In this document: piece after piece, positions 1 to 8,554 of the stretch
Numbering within the stretch: position 1 is the stretch's first letter
How the letters are laid out: the number at the start of each line of letters is the position of its first letter
Assembly (NCBI GenBank): GCA_964599275.1
Contig: CAZRFK010000010.1
Location: 1-34,878 of the forward strand
Reading direction: 5' to 3'
DNA from: PUMD01 sp964599275
Lineage (GTDB): Bacteria > Bacillota > Sulfobacillia > SLMV01
DNA length: 34,878 nucleotides
Notes under the pieces: model-generated
The model's input: only the letters and a program-made list of their open reading frames with translations
The model's database searches: none
Told to the model about the DNA's origin: nothing
Program-made: the position numbers and the translations under genes

Positions 1-124
1 AAAACCGGAAAGATGACAGTAAAACTCGTCGGAAAACGAGGTGAGCTTGAGAGTTTTCTGGTTTGTGCAAAAACATGTACTCTGAGTAACATGTGAATTG
101 CGTCTTCCGCAGCTGCCTGTGACT

Positions 125-1428
125 TTAAACCAAAACCACAGAATTAAGAAGTGAAGATTCTACCGGATTTCGCCAGCTATCATGCGGATATCTTGTCAGA
201 GCCTCGACCGCGGAAAAATCCAGCGCCTGCCGCCCGGTACCATAAGAAAGCGACACACCCTGGGAAGTAACAAAGGCTGCATCATATTCCTTATCTGGCC
301 AAATACGCTCAGCTTGAGAAAATATCTCCTGAACGCGTTGACCTGGCGGATTGACCGGGATGATATCATATAGATCATCACGGGTCACCGGTCCAGGTGG
401 AATTGGAGCACCATATCGCCAACCATTAGAAAAAGCCATTTGAGCTCCTGTAGGCTCAAGTAAGCTATCGAGGAGGAGATTATCCATTGTTGATTCCAAC
501 GCATTATAGCGGTGAAGACCTGTAGCGGTGCACCCAACAATCTGACTCAATCTTTGCCTTTTGGCTTTCATCTCACTATCAATAAGGCATTAAATATCCA
601 TCTGGGGATCTATGCTCTCTTCCACGTTGATGAGATCATGTTTATAGTCAATGATCCCTTGCTATCTACCTGCAGATCCAAGCGGCCTAAAAATGAACCG
701 TGGCAACCGGATTGTATTAGGATGATGTCGTTAACCACAAAGCTTACTGAGTCGATTATGCGTGTGACCACTTAGCAGGATATCTACGTCATCAACTTCT
801 CGACAGAGTTTCATGTCCTGTGGGAACCTCAGATGAGAAAGGACGATGATTATATCCACCCCTTCTTTCTTTCTCAGCTGTGTGACATGGCCAGGTAACT
901 CTTCCCGCCCTAGGGTGAATTTTAATCCATCACTGAAATGTGAGGGCATGACCTTGTCCACGATGGTAGCAGAGATCCCAATTAGGCCCACTCGTAATCC
1001 AGATTTCTCGTTTATAATATATGGGGGAAATACCAATTTTCCCGTCTTTCGACGGTAGTAGTTGATCGCCAACATGGGGTAGTCCAGTTGGTGGACGAGC
1101 TCCTCAAACCGCTCTACTGGACCGTAAGCGAACTCCCAATGAGCTGTCATTCCATCGAGGGCAAGCCGTTTCATGATATGGACCGTTTAGCTTGCCCTCG
1201 AATTTGTACCGCAGCATACGTTCCGTGAAATGTGTCTCCGCAGTCTAAAGCCAACACCTGACCCGGACTTGCCCCTCGTATCTCTTCCAACAAGGTGGCT
1301 ATCCTTGCGAATCCGCCACTTCGGCGGTAAACTGCTTCACTACCATTCCAGAATAGTTCCTGACGGCTTTCAAGATAACCGTGACTGCCTTCTGCACTAT
1401 CGTCATCTCTCGCACGCACGCGCGACAT
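125..1428 (-). pseudogene. Broken SoxB-like bifunctional metallophosphatase/5'-nucleotidase
   Basis: Remains of a two-domain calcineurin-type metallophosphatase/5'-nucleotidase of the UshA/SoxB superfamily, normally a secreted or periplasmic-face hydrolase of nucleotides or related phosphoesters. Reading from high to low coordinates, the N-terminal piece (1171-1428) keeps the metal-site motif DCGDTFHGTY. The next piece (731-1174) carries TAHWEFAYGP and the GHTH signature LLSGHTHNR. A third stretch (about 575-750) reads QSGCHGSFLGR and then, in another frame, IDYKHDLINVEESIDP. The last piece (125-571) is the C-terminal nucleotidase domain with AFSNGWRYGAPIPPGPVT. Joining these needs frameshifts near 1175-1200, 750 and 640, plus an in-frame TAA at 590-592, and no convincing start or signal peptide survives upstream of 1428. 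The pieces are collinear and complementary, so this is one decayed gene rather than several small ones. The exact original substrate cannot be inferred. Confidence 0.85.
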
Positions 1429-1636
1429 GTAACAAATCCCCCGCTATCTCAATAATCAGGGTTACTGAAGCAAAAACTTTGCAGAACATACTAGAAATAA
1501 TCTCACAAGCGCTACAGGTCCCAAGACAACATAATTGATAAAACTGAAGGTGTTCTGAAGCAACATTTTAGAAATCCTCTATATTTCATCTCAACAATGA
1601 CAATATATTCTTTTTTATTCCCGGTTTACGTACTCC

Positions 1637-2152
1637 TTATATATTCATCCAGTTCCACCGAGTACTCTCTTGTTCATGGAACCAGTCTCCTGTTTTTGTC
1701 AGATAAAAATATACGTTCCGAAGCGCCTCGAGATGTTCCCGCTCCTCTTTTAAGATTTTTTCCAGGAATTCACGCTCGGCGGCTGATGGCTTCTTGTTGA
1801 TCAATTCTCTATACATGTCTATAGCCTTTTCCTCCAGCTGCATTGCCATATTCAATCCATCGACATTGTCCATTTCACAAGTTGTCTCTTCCTCTTGCAA
1901 GCGGTCAAACACCTCTTGCATACGCTCTTCAATCGAGTCAGTATTGGCCGGGGTCAATCCATCCCTAGTTGACTCTACTGATTCGTCGCAGCTGCAGTAT
2001 TTCATGATCCACTGCTCGTGGCTTTCCTCATCATCAGCTAAATTGCTGAATAATTCCTTGGCCAGCTCGTTACAGGACTCAGAGGACATCTCCTCATAAA
2101 ATTTCCGGCCTTTTTGTTCAAAACTGATCGCTTTTCGTACTAATTCTTCCAA
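1637..2152 (-). CDS. Ferritin-like / rubrerythrin-type diiron protein
   Basis: A 171-residue four-helix ferritin-like protein. The diiron ligand pattern of the rubrerythrin branch is visible: Glu12 in the first helix, E42-x-x-H45 in DDEESHEQW, Glu107/108 in MQLEEKAIDMY, and E137-x-x-H140 in EEREHLEAL. There is no C-terminal rubredoxin domain, so it is a ferritin-like domain protein rather than a full rubrerythrin. An acidic linker of about 45 residues separates the two helix pairs and contains an unusual CSC pair (residues 53-55). The family usually handles peroxide or iron in anaerobes. The start is a TTG at 2152 with AGGAGGG six bases upstream. It appears intact, in contrast to both neighbours. 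Which electron partner it uses is unknown. Confidence 0.85.
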   Translation of the reverse strand: MEELVRKAISFEQKGRKFYEEMSSESCNELAKELFSNLADDEESHEQWIMKYCSCDESVESTRDGLTPANTDSIEERMQEVFDRLQEEETTCEMDNVDGLNMAMQLEEKAIDMYRELINKKPSAAEREFLEKILKEEREHLEALRNVYFYLTKTGDWFHEQESTRWNWMNI

Positions 2153-2858
2153 TATGATCCCTCCTATGGTTATGGATTACAACGAAAAATCTGGTGTAGA
2201 GCACTACTTGCCGGTCGATGTTACCAATTCAGAATAACGTATCCGTATTTTTAGGTGACATCACGACATGGGTTGAAATTAGCTTCGGCCTACACAAATT
2301 CCTCCTGTAAAATGCCAATCAAAGTGACCTCCTATACCAGTAAAACAAGTTTGTATGCGGATTTTTTCCCGGTGCTACCTCAAAATACATATTTCGCTTC
2401 TGAGCAACCTGTATCCTGCTTCAACCAAGGTTTTCCCTAGAGAAAACTAGATAAAATGAATTCTGATGCATGACTTCCCAGGGGAAAATGGTGTGAAAGA
2501 CATACCTGTTCTGTACTCCGGCCCTGCTGGCTGCAAAACTTACTCACCAGAACACTGATCTAGGGCAAACTTACTTATTTTATAATCTGTATGGAATCCC
2601 CAAAAAGGATGTGAAAATATTGCTGTTCAGTTAGGTACGTAGGCTAACATTACCCATAGAATCTTGTCACTTAATCTAATACACGGCAGCACAAGCGTTC
2701 GCCTTGGTAAGCATTGGTTTTCACGGTCTCATTAGTTTACAGTTGATATCCTTTCGTTTTGCTTCGTGCCTGACAAATTAAGATTGCAAACAGAGATTGT
2801 AAGCATTACAACATATTGGCTAGCACACAACAGGCGTATTTTGAAAGGGGGTGTTTCA
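2153..2858. other. Intergenic region, no supported gene
   Basis: About 700 bases between the diverging ferritin-like and deacetylase genes. It should hold promoters for both directions, but no confident -35/-10 pair was seen. A 61-codon plus-strand frame (2255-2440) lacks a ribosome site and has no protein-like composition. A 30-codon frame starting at about 2468 was noted but not called. Confidence 0.5.
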
Positions 2859-3731
2859 GTGCAAAATAAAGTAGTTATAGCAGTAGACATAGATCCATCC
2901 GGGCCGGGCACATATCCCGTAGACCGCATAGAACCTCCACCCCCTGCAGCCGAAACCTGGGACAATGCTATAGAATCAGTTAATGTCATAAGATGTGAAT
3001 GGGAGGGGAGAGCAGTTGTCACCGTACACACAAGTCCGCTATTTCGCTGGGACTTCTTATCCTCTGACTATCTCCAGCTGTATCGACGAGTTCTGAGCAT
3101 GGGTGGCGCCATTGGAATTCACCCGCACGAGGATCGCAACAATGGCGGCAATTTTTATGACAATCAAGAACATATGCGGCACGTGATCAAAGGAGTGCAT
3201 AAGACACTGACGCAAGCCGGAATTCATCCTCAGGCTTTTCGTAGTAGCTTCTTCGCTTTTGCAGATTGCCTTCCCCAACTCCTTTCTCAGCTGGACATAC
3301 AAATAAGCCTATCCTCGGCTCCCGCGCTGCGAGCCAGCGAAGAGGGAGCAGAGTGGAGCCCGCAGTGGGGGGACGATTTCACCAACGCCCGCCCAATATG
3401 TCGGAAAAACTATCTGCACGGAAGGTGCCAGCATGAAACGTGGGATGTTTACGAAATCCCTCTCGGCTGGAGCGGTGAAACAACACAACTAAAAGCAGAT
3501 CATCTATTCAATGAGGGCTCCTCTTTGGAAAATCTCTGTTCTGTGTGGAGAAAGGTTAGAGAACGAGCCAGATCGTCCGGCGAAGCGCAAACCGTGTGCT
3601 TTTTGTGTCACGGGTTCGGCCTCGGTGATGATCAGTGGAGAGAACAAGCACTCAAATTCATTGACTTTGTCCTAAAATCGGGCGATAAAGTAGCTGCCCC
3701 TGAAGAATTGATATCTGATATAGTCCAATAA
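2859..3731 (+). CDS. Divergent polysaccharide deacetylase-like (NodB fold) protein
   Basis: A 290-residue protein that I read as a divergent NodB-homology (carbohydrate esterase family 4) domain. Support: a first strand ending in an acidic pair (VIAVDIDP, residues 5-12), a His-rich second motif in GIHPHEDR, the following RSSFFAF segment that matches the family's conserved Arg-containing motif, and a late His motif in CFLCHGFGLGD. The canonical H-x-x-x-H zinc triad is not clean, so activity on a sugar substrate is uncertain. No signal peptide was seen. The start chosen is GTG at 2859, seven bases after AAAGGGGG; an upstream in-frame start at 2766 would add 31 residues without a ribosome site. 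A second, more typical NodB gene begins 40 bases downstream, so the two were probably co-transcribed. Confidence 0.6.
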   Translation: MQNKVVIAVDIDPSGPGTYPVDRIEPPPPAAETWDNAIESVNVIRCEWEGRAVVTVHTSPLFRWDFLSSDYLQLYRRVLSMGGAIGIHPHEDRNNGGNFYDNQEHMRHVIKGVHKTLTQAGIHPQAFRSSFFAFADCLPQLLSQLDIQISLSSAPALRASEEGAEWSPQWGDDFTNARPICRKNYLHGRCQHETWDVYEIPLGWSGETTQLKADHLFNEGSSLENLCSVWRKVRERARSSGEAQTVCFLCHGFGLGDDQWREQALKFIDFVLKSGDKVAAPEELISDIVQ

Positions 3732-3771
3732 GACGATGCCTGGAGAGTAGCGATCGAAGGAGGATACGTGG

Positions 3772-4613
3772 ATGGCCAATAACAGCGATCTAAAGCCGGA
3801 GACTTCTCTATCTCCTGCCGCGCTCACCGTTGATTTAGATGGGACCAGCGTCTGGAATGCGATGTCTGGCGATGCCGAACCGTCCCAGCTGCAGTTGTCG
3901 CAAGGAAATTCGGAATTAATGAGGGAATATGGAACCTTATTAATCTTCTAGAAACTGTACAACTGCCAGCTACATTTTTTGTGCCGGGTGAAGTGGCCAA
4001 AGAAAACGGAGTAATATTAAAAGATGTTTCTCGCCGCGGTTTTGAAATCGCTGCACATGGCTACACTCACACCAACCCTCAAAAACTTAGCGCCGATGAA
4101 CAAAGTTTACATCTTCAAAAGACATGTTCGCTGCTTGAAGATATCACCGGCAAAAGAACAATGGGATACCGTGCTCCCGGTTATAATATTGGAGCTAATA
4201 CCTTGGAGATTATTGCCCGTCAGGGACTTCTTTATGATTCCAGCCTGATGGATTCTGAAAACCTATACATCATGGAAAATGGTCTCGTCGAGATACCAGT
4301 GTCCTGGCCTTTGGACGACTGGACTCTGTACGGTGAATCCACTGAGTGCGAGATGGCGAACATAACTCCGTCATTTCAGATAAGAGAAGTCTTACAATAT
4401 GAATTGGAGGCACGATTAGAGGCTGGTGTGCTGTTTGTCACAGTGCTTCATCCTCAACTGAGCGGTCGAATTGGCCGAATACGGGCATGGAAGAAGTTCC
4501 TCATCAGATATGCTGATGATCCGCGGATTTCGTGGACCAGCATGCAGGACATGGCGAAGGATTTTGCCAAGGAAAACATTTCATCATCAACATCGAACAT
4601 ACTAAGCACCTGA
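3772..4613 (+). pseudogene. Frameshifted polysaccharide deacetylase (PgdA/PuuE-like)
   Basis: A NodB-type deacetylase of the branch that includes Helicobacter PgdA and PuuE-like enzymes. The N-terminus (ATG 3772, ribosome site AAGGAGG eight bases upstream) reads ALTVDLDGTSVWNAM, carrying the catalytic Asp pair. The frame then closes at the TAG at 3949-3951. The rest of the domain continues in the +1-related frame: FGINEGIWNLINLLE, PATFFVPGEVA, the zinc motif AAHGYTHTNP (H-x-x-x-H), GYRAPGYNI, YDSSLM and the C-terminal LHPQLSGRIGRIRAW. A single base lost near 3895-3905 explains the break. All catalytic motifs survive, so the mutation is recent, or the site is a sequencing error or a programmed shift; no obvious slippery heptamer is present. 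It follows a related gene at 2859-3731. Confidence 0.8.
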
Positions 4614-4975
4614 GCCTCTCCTCTTCTAAACTCATTTCCTCCCTGCCCATCAACCACGGGTTAATCTTATCCGTCCTCTTCTCTTCAAACTGAGTTGCCA
4701 GTAATCTGCATAAAGACTCCCCAGTCAGGATTTATCAGGCTGCTCACGGCCTTCTCGTCCTATGCATTCAAGTTGCCAATGTGATTTATATCCATGTCGC
4801 CATCTAGATTCAGTCTCGTTACCCATCCTGAGGGTGCCAGAAATCTGGAGGGATGATGCTCCTTAAAGGTTATTACCTGGGTAGGGAAGGGGAAGTTTTA
4901 GAACCCCCTTGACGGGCAATGTGCATGCGGTAAACTATTCTTACAGTTATCAGCAGGTCGGAGAGGATGGTAAAA
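4614..4975. other. Intergenic region, nothing recognised
   Basis: About 360 bases after the broken deacetylase. No reading frame with a ribosome site, RNA gene or clear terminator was found. The upstream sequence of the following small ORF should hold its promoter. Confidence 0.4.
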
Positions 4976-5221
4976 ATGGAGAAGATTTGGTTCTACTCCA
5001 CTTGCAATCTGACCGAAGATGGTAAATGCATACGGGCTGGAGAACAAATTACCGCTCCCGGGAATTGCTCGGCAGATGGGGATTGCGAAGTGCTTGAAGC
5101 CAACCAGGATAAGCTGGGCAGCAAAGATGCAACACAGATAGGCGTCAATATGAACCTGGTCGGGAAAGAGGGAAGCACGCTGAAGTTCGAAGCAGATCTG
5201 GAATTTCCTCTTAAACCCTGA
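4976..5221 (+). CDS. Small cysteine-containing hypothetical protein
   Basis: An 81-residue protein that I do not recognise. It has four Cys in the N-terminal half (CNLTEDGKC, then GNCSADGDC), each pair spaced by five to eight residues, which could bind a metal or form disulfides. The second half is predicted beta-rich (GVNMNLVGKEG, LKFEADLEF). There is no signal peptide or membrane segment. The start at ATG 4976 lies nine bases after GGAGAGG; an in-frame ATG at 4967 is too close to that site. A strong intrinsic terminator follows 120 bases after the stop, so the gene is probably monocistronic and real. Confidence 0.6.
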   Translation: MEKIWFYSTCNLTEDGKCIRAGEQITAPGNCSADGDCEVLEANQDKLGSKDATQIGVNMNLVGKEGSTLKFEADLEFPLKP

Positions 5222-5341
5222 ACAGAAACTAGAAATGCTGAATACCAGAATACAGACGATTTATGTCCCCTGGCTTTTTCAGCCGTTGAATGAAATCAGA
5301 TACACCTCAATAAGGCAAACCCGTCACATCTCATCTGTCCC

Positions 5342-5374
5342 GGGAAGCCACCTTAAGGTGGCTTCCCCATTTTA
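5342..5374 (+). terminator. Intrinsic terminator after the small Cys protein gene
   Basis: A perfect inverted repeat, GGGAAGCCACC at 5342-5352 and GGTGGCTTCCC at 5357-5367 around a TTAA loop, followed by CATTTTA. The stem is long and GC-rich. The poly-T tract is short, so it may act in either direction. Confidence 0.8.
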
Positions 5375-5802
5375 TGAATCCTTTCTCGCTCACAGTCGGC
5401 GAATCAGTTTCCAGCAGACCAAAGACACCACAACACAGTGGACCACCGAATAATCAGAAAACCTGAAACAGCCCAAGGGATCCCAGATTATTTCTATAGC
5501 GTTCACTCCCTCACAGATTTCACACAACCACTAGCGCGACAATTGTGGTAAAATCGCCCTGATAGCTCCTGACAGCCTGCCGTAGCCGAGATGATAGTTA
5601 TTATACCTTCCGCCCTTCCGGTGCAGTTATTTTCCCTACAACCGCTGCTACGCTCTCCCTCCGAGAAAATTAATCTGAGCTCATTTTCACACTCGAGGTC
5701 CGATTTTGTTGATCAATAGTTGATCAGCCGAAAGATTTACTCTTCTCTCCCCCAAATGGAGAAAACCCCATATATCGATCTATACGAGGCTAAACAGGCT
5801 AT

Positions 5803-5843
5803 GCGTCCTGGAGGATTCGAACCCCGAGCTACTGATCCGTAGT
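5803..5843 (-). other. Degenerate tRNA-Arg 3' half (candidate attachment-site remnant)
   Basis: Forty-one bases match the 3' half of the tRNA-Arg gene at 11815-11888, from the acceptor 3' strand through the T-arm to the anticodon loop. Differences are two substitutions and one missing base. The shared core includes CTGGAGGATTCGAACCCC and CTACTGATCCGTAGT on the plus strand. The 5' half of the tRNA is absent, so this is not a functional gene. A partial tRNA ending at the anticodon loop is the classic trace left by tyrosine-recombinase elements integrating at a tRNA 3' end. Confidence 0.85.
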
Positions 5844-5856
5844 TGAAATATGGAAG

Positions 5857-5988
5857 TTATTCCTGCATATTCCTGAGACATTCCAGGTGCTTACTATCCC
5901 CTCTCAGTCGCATTGCAAGGGCGATTAGTACTTCGTCTGATTGTTGCTGGGTTATGCTGCTAATCTCTTGTCTGCTCGAGTTTGTTGA
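5857..5988 (-). other. Open frame without a start, possible gene remnant
   Basis: A 43-codon minus-strand frame ending ALAMRLRGDSKHLECLRNMQE-stop (the last 20 residues or so look helical and protein-like). It is closed upstream by a TGA inside the TTGATCA repeat and has no start codon or ribosome site. It sits just inside the tRNA-fragment boundary, where an integrase or excisionase gene would normally lie, but it cannot be matched to either. Confidence 0.2.
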
Positions 5989-6182
5989 TCATAGTTGATC
6001 AGCCCGCTACACTCAGCTGGCAATCTGCAGAGATACGCTGGCAAAAACACCTCGCCCTGACTCCATCGTGAGCTTTCCATTTCAGTTTACCGCAAAAGAA
6101 GGGAATTCCGTTAGCCGAATTTCAGTGTTCGGAAAAGAATCCCCCCTGGCATTATCACGGATTACGAACCTAGCAATCACGC

Positions 6183-6431
6183 TCAGATGTCTTCTTCTAC
6201 CCGTCCCTGTAACTCAGGACCCATAAGCATAGAATTCAGACGCCTGTACAAGTCAGAACCGTACAGCACAGAGACATTGTATTCCTTCCTGGACTCTTCC
6301 AATCTGGCTTCCAACTCGTCGCCGTAGCGATTATTTCGTATCGAATCAGCCTGCCACTCTGAGACCTGATATTCTATCGTCCCATAAAGCCTTCCACCAT
6401 GAGCCGCTGACTCTGAGGTTCGTTCAGGCAT
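6183..6431 (-). CDS. Small hypothetical protein of the island
   Basis: An 82-residue, charged, probably helical soluble protein that I do not recognise (ends MGPELQGRVEEDI). The ATG at 6431 has no good ribosome site of its own but begins nine bases after the stop of the 52-codon frame at 6441-6599, so translational coupling is plausible. It is the last gene of a run of small minus-strand frames. It could be a truncated fragment of a longer gene. Confidence 0.4.
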   Translation of the reverse strand: MPERTSESAAHGGRLYGTIEYQVSEWQADSIRNNRYGDELEARLEESRKEYNVSVLYGSDLYRRLNSMLMGPELQGRVEEDI

Positions 6432-6440
6432 CTTGTGGAA

Positions 6441-6599
6441 TCAGAGTCTAACGGTGGCGCCCTCAACTTCAACGGTAATGGCATCCTCTTCATCAGGAAA
6501 CCAGCTGTGAAACACTGGCCCCCAGGGGCGTGCCTCTTCTATAAAGCTCAATTCGGAGACCAAACACCTTTTGAAACGCACATTGAGTTTAACCGACAT
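6441..6599 (-). CDS. Very small acidic hypothetical protein
   Basis: A 52-codon frame starting at ATG 6599 with a G-rich stretch (GGGTGGGG) upstream that could act as a ribosome site. The product begins MSVKLNVRF and ends DAITVEVEGATVRL, a beta-type pattern with reasonable protein composition. No family recognised. It lies nine bases upstream of the 82-residue frame at 6183-6431 in what looks like the same transcription unit. Confidence 0.35.
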   Translation of the reverse strand: MSVKLNVRFKRCLVSELSFIEEARPWGPVFHSWFPDEEDAITVEVEGATVRL

Positions 6600-6672
6600 C
6601 CCACCACCCCACCCTCTGCCTCAGTACAATGGAAAAATGATTCGCCTTGAACTCAAACCTCGACAATCAGGG

Positions 6673-6860
6673 TTAACCGTAGGTATCATCGAAACACTCG
6701 GGGTTGTGGAGAGTTATGAGTTCCTTCTCCCCTAATCCTGTTACAATTGTATCCATCAATAAACTTGCTACCATTATATAGTTAAACGCATACTCCTTAG
6801 ACCAAACTCTCAATGTATTGCAAGATGGTAGGCGAGATAATCAAACTCCACGAAAAACAT
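6673..6860 (-). pseudogene. Frameshifted small gene, unrecognised
   Basis: Reading starts at ATG 6860, just after AGGAGG, as MFFVEFDYLAYHLAIH and stops early. The next frame continues with coding-like sequence, LRVWSKEYAFNYIMVASLLM then EKELITLHNPECFDDTYG, to the stop at 6673-6675. A one-base change near 6815 joins them into a protein of about 62 residues. The family is unknown. Its start lies nine bases after the stop of the frame at 6869-7048. Confidence 0.4.
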
Positions 6861-6868
6861 TCCTCCTT

Positions 6869-7048
6869 CTACTCTTGCTTCTCTTCCAACCAGGAACCAT
6901 CCTGCACTGAAATATGCCTCAAAGTAGCCAGGACCAACAAGGCAGAATAACTTGTGTTCTCTTGGGGTTCGCCTGAGAGTCCAAATCTATCGCCATATCT
7001 CACCAGTATTTTGCCGTATAATCCCAGAAGAATCCACCTACGCTTCAA
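6869..7048 (-). CDS. Small hypothetical protein or gene remnant
   Basis: A 59-residue frame from a TTG at 7048, reading KRRWILLGLYGKILVRYGDR and ending VQDGSWLEEKQE. A better ribosome site (AGGAGAG followed by ATG ATG) lies about 35 bases upstream but in another frame, so the true gene may be longer and frameshifted at its start. It is followed immediately by the broken frame at 6673-6860. Not recognised. Confidence 0.3.
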   Translation of the reverse strand: MKRRWILLGLYGKILVRYGDRFGLSGEPQENTSYSALLVLATLRHISVQDGSWLEEKQE

Positions 7049-7106
7049 GCCTAAGTCATCCAGGCATCATATTACTCTCCTAAGGCAATAAGGCACTCTC
7101 AATCAC

Positions 7107-7355
7107 TCAGGTGAGATAAGACACTATAAAATAAACTACAGAACCCAAGATACCAGGATAGATTACAACCAAGAACATCACATCAAGAATGCTCAGGGAC
7201 CTAGTGGCCACTGTGAATCCCAACTCAGTCATTCCGCTGATGTAACCATACCAGGTTATAATATCCGCTGCATTTGCAAGACCATTAACCACCACCGCAA
7301 CCACTAATATTAGCCATCCGTAGCCTACATATTTGAAGGCTGCTAGCCAATACAT
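7107..7355 (-). CDS. Small two-helix membrane protein
   Basis: An 82-residue hydrophobic protein. Two membrane segments are evident: YGWLILVVAVVVNGLA (about residues 12-28) and a C-terminal one, LDVMFLVVIYPGILGSVVYF (about 57-76). Start ATG 7355 with GGAAG nine bases upstream. No family recognised. It lies between the broken nuclease gene and a series of small frames, all on the minus strand, so it may belong to one accessory operon. Confidence 0.5.
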   Translation of the reverse strand: MYWLAAFKYVGYGWLILVVAVVVNGLANAADIITWYGYISGMTELGFTVATRSLSILDVMFLVVIYPGILGSVVYFIVSYLT

Positions 7356-7431
7356 AAATCACATCTTCCAAGCAAGTACTCCATTTCCACTCTCGCTTTC
7401 TCTCAGTTTTTGTCTTAAACCTTCAGTACCG

Positions 7432-8432
7432 TTAATTAGTGAACAGACAGTCGATCTGCTCCAGAACAGTTTTTGCATCCCGCAAAACCACACTGGCCAT
7501 ATCCTCATGCTCCACCGGAATTGGGTAGATGTATTCCAGTTCCTCGTCGTAGATGAATCCGATGGTTTTCAAACTGCTACGAAAATTCTGAGAACTGTAT
7601 TCTCCCTTTAACCATTCTTCTCGCAGCTGTAATAAGCAAGGAATTTCGTAATCCTTCCAGCATTTATGGGAGCAATCGACCCAAACACTTCCCCAGGGAA
7701 ACTCAACTGCGAATCCGTAGAAAATTCGTGACTGGCTCGTGCGTTTGACATTGTAATGACTGGCTGAAAGCATATCTTTGGTTTTATCAATGGCTGCCCA
7801 GATTTTCTCCATTACCTCGGGGACAGCGGGAGAATTGATTGATCAATCTCAACTCCTCCTCCGTTAAGATCGAAGATGTGAAATACTTGGAATCGATATA
7901 AGTGACCAACTCGCCGATAAGAAAATCTGAGCGTCCAAAGAACTTCAATACCTTCTCTCAGGATAAGTTGCCAAATATCACGCCCCGATCACTCATGAAT
8001 TCATAAATGGATGAATTGGTTTCGAATGAACCAAACCCCTCAAATTGCTGTCTGATGTGCTTCATGTAAAAACCTACCCTATCAGTAGTCGTCAGCAGGA
8101 TGAGTTTATTCTCTGCCTCCCCAGAAAGCCGCTGCAGATATTTATAATACCGCAGCATCTGGTCAGACATGCTGAAGAGGGCGTAAAACTTGTTCTCAAT
8201 TATCACTACTTTTTCGTCACTCACCAGAAAAAGATCTGCCCTGCCCATTCCATCTAGCTCATATTGCTTGACCACCTCAAGTCCCCGTTCGGCCGAATCC
8301 AGATACTCATCCTCGTCAAAAAGGACCGAGAAAAACAGGCGTTGATATGGAGCTTATCTGGGATCAGAGAGGATGAAGGCAAGGAGCTCGGTGGTCAGAT
8401 CCTCAATGTTCTTAAGTAATTCATCTTCCATA
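7432..8432 (-). pseudogene. Broken PD-(D/E)XK nuclease superfamily gene
   Basis: One ancestral gene of about 333 codons can be followed through three defects. It starts at ATG 8432 with AAGGAG seven bases upstream and reads LLKNIEDLTTELLAFILSDP. It meets an in-frame TAA at 8354-8356, then continues in the same frame with APYQRLFFSVLFDEDEYL and the nuclease core. The core (GRADLFLVSDEKVVIIENK) provides the D...E-x-K residues of the PD-(D/E)XK fold. Frameshifts near 7965 (into KVLKFFGRSDFLIGELVTYI) and near 7815 (into EKIWAAIDKT) lead to a C-terminal domain ending at 7432. The family includes restriction-like and defence-associated nucleases, but the specific role is unknown. The pieces at 7432-7812 and 7958-8275 should not be read as separate genes. 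Confidence 0.75.
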
Positions 8433-8554
8433 AACTGCTCCTTCCGAAGCCACCAACTTCTCAGCGAAACAAAGAGCATAAATAACACAATTAAAGTTGA
8501 GGCAAAATATTGATATCCAAGTATAAAAATGGGTTCAGCCTCTTACCTACATAC

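Larger units (their letters stand above)
5705..6004. repeat. Two imperfect copies of a double-TTGATCA motif
   Basis: Copies at 5705-5729 (25 bases) and 5981-6004 (24 bases) differ only by one A. Each consists of GTTGATCA, a two- or three-base spacer, then GTTGATCA again, flanked by TTT and GCC. TGATCA is itself palindromic, so each copy is a tandem pair of small operators. The copies flank the tRNA fragment. They may be binding sites of a small regulator of the former element or simply a duplication; no cognate regulator was identified. Confidence 0.75.
5375..6182. other. Long non-coding stretch with repeats and a tRNA fragment
   Basis: About 800 bases without a supported gene. It contains two copies of a TTGATCA-based repeat (5705-5729, 5981-6004), a degenerate tRNA-Arg 3' half (5803-5843) and an unstarted minus-strand open frame (5857-5988). 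Each is listed separately. The remainder shows no RNA gene or coding signal. Confidence 0.5.

Noticed and set aside
2255..2440. 61-codon plus-strand frame
   Set aside because: No ribosome site, no recognisable pattern and unusual composition for a protein.
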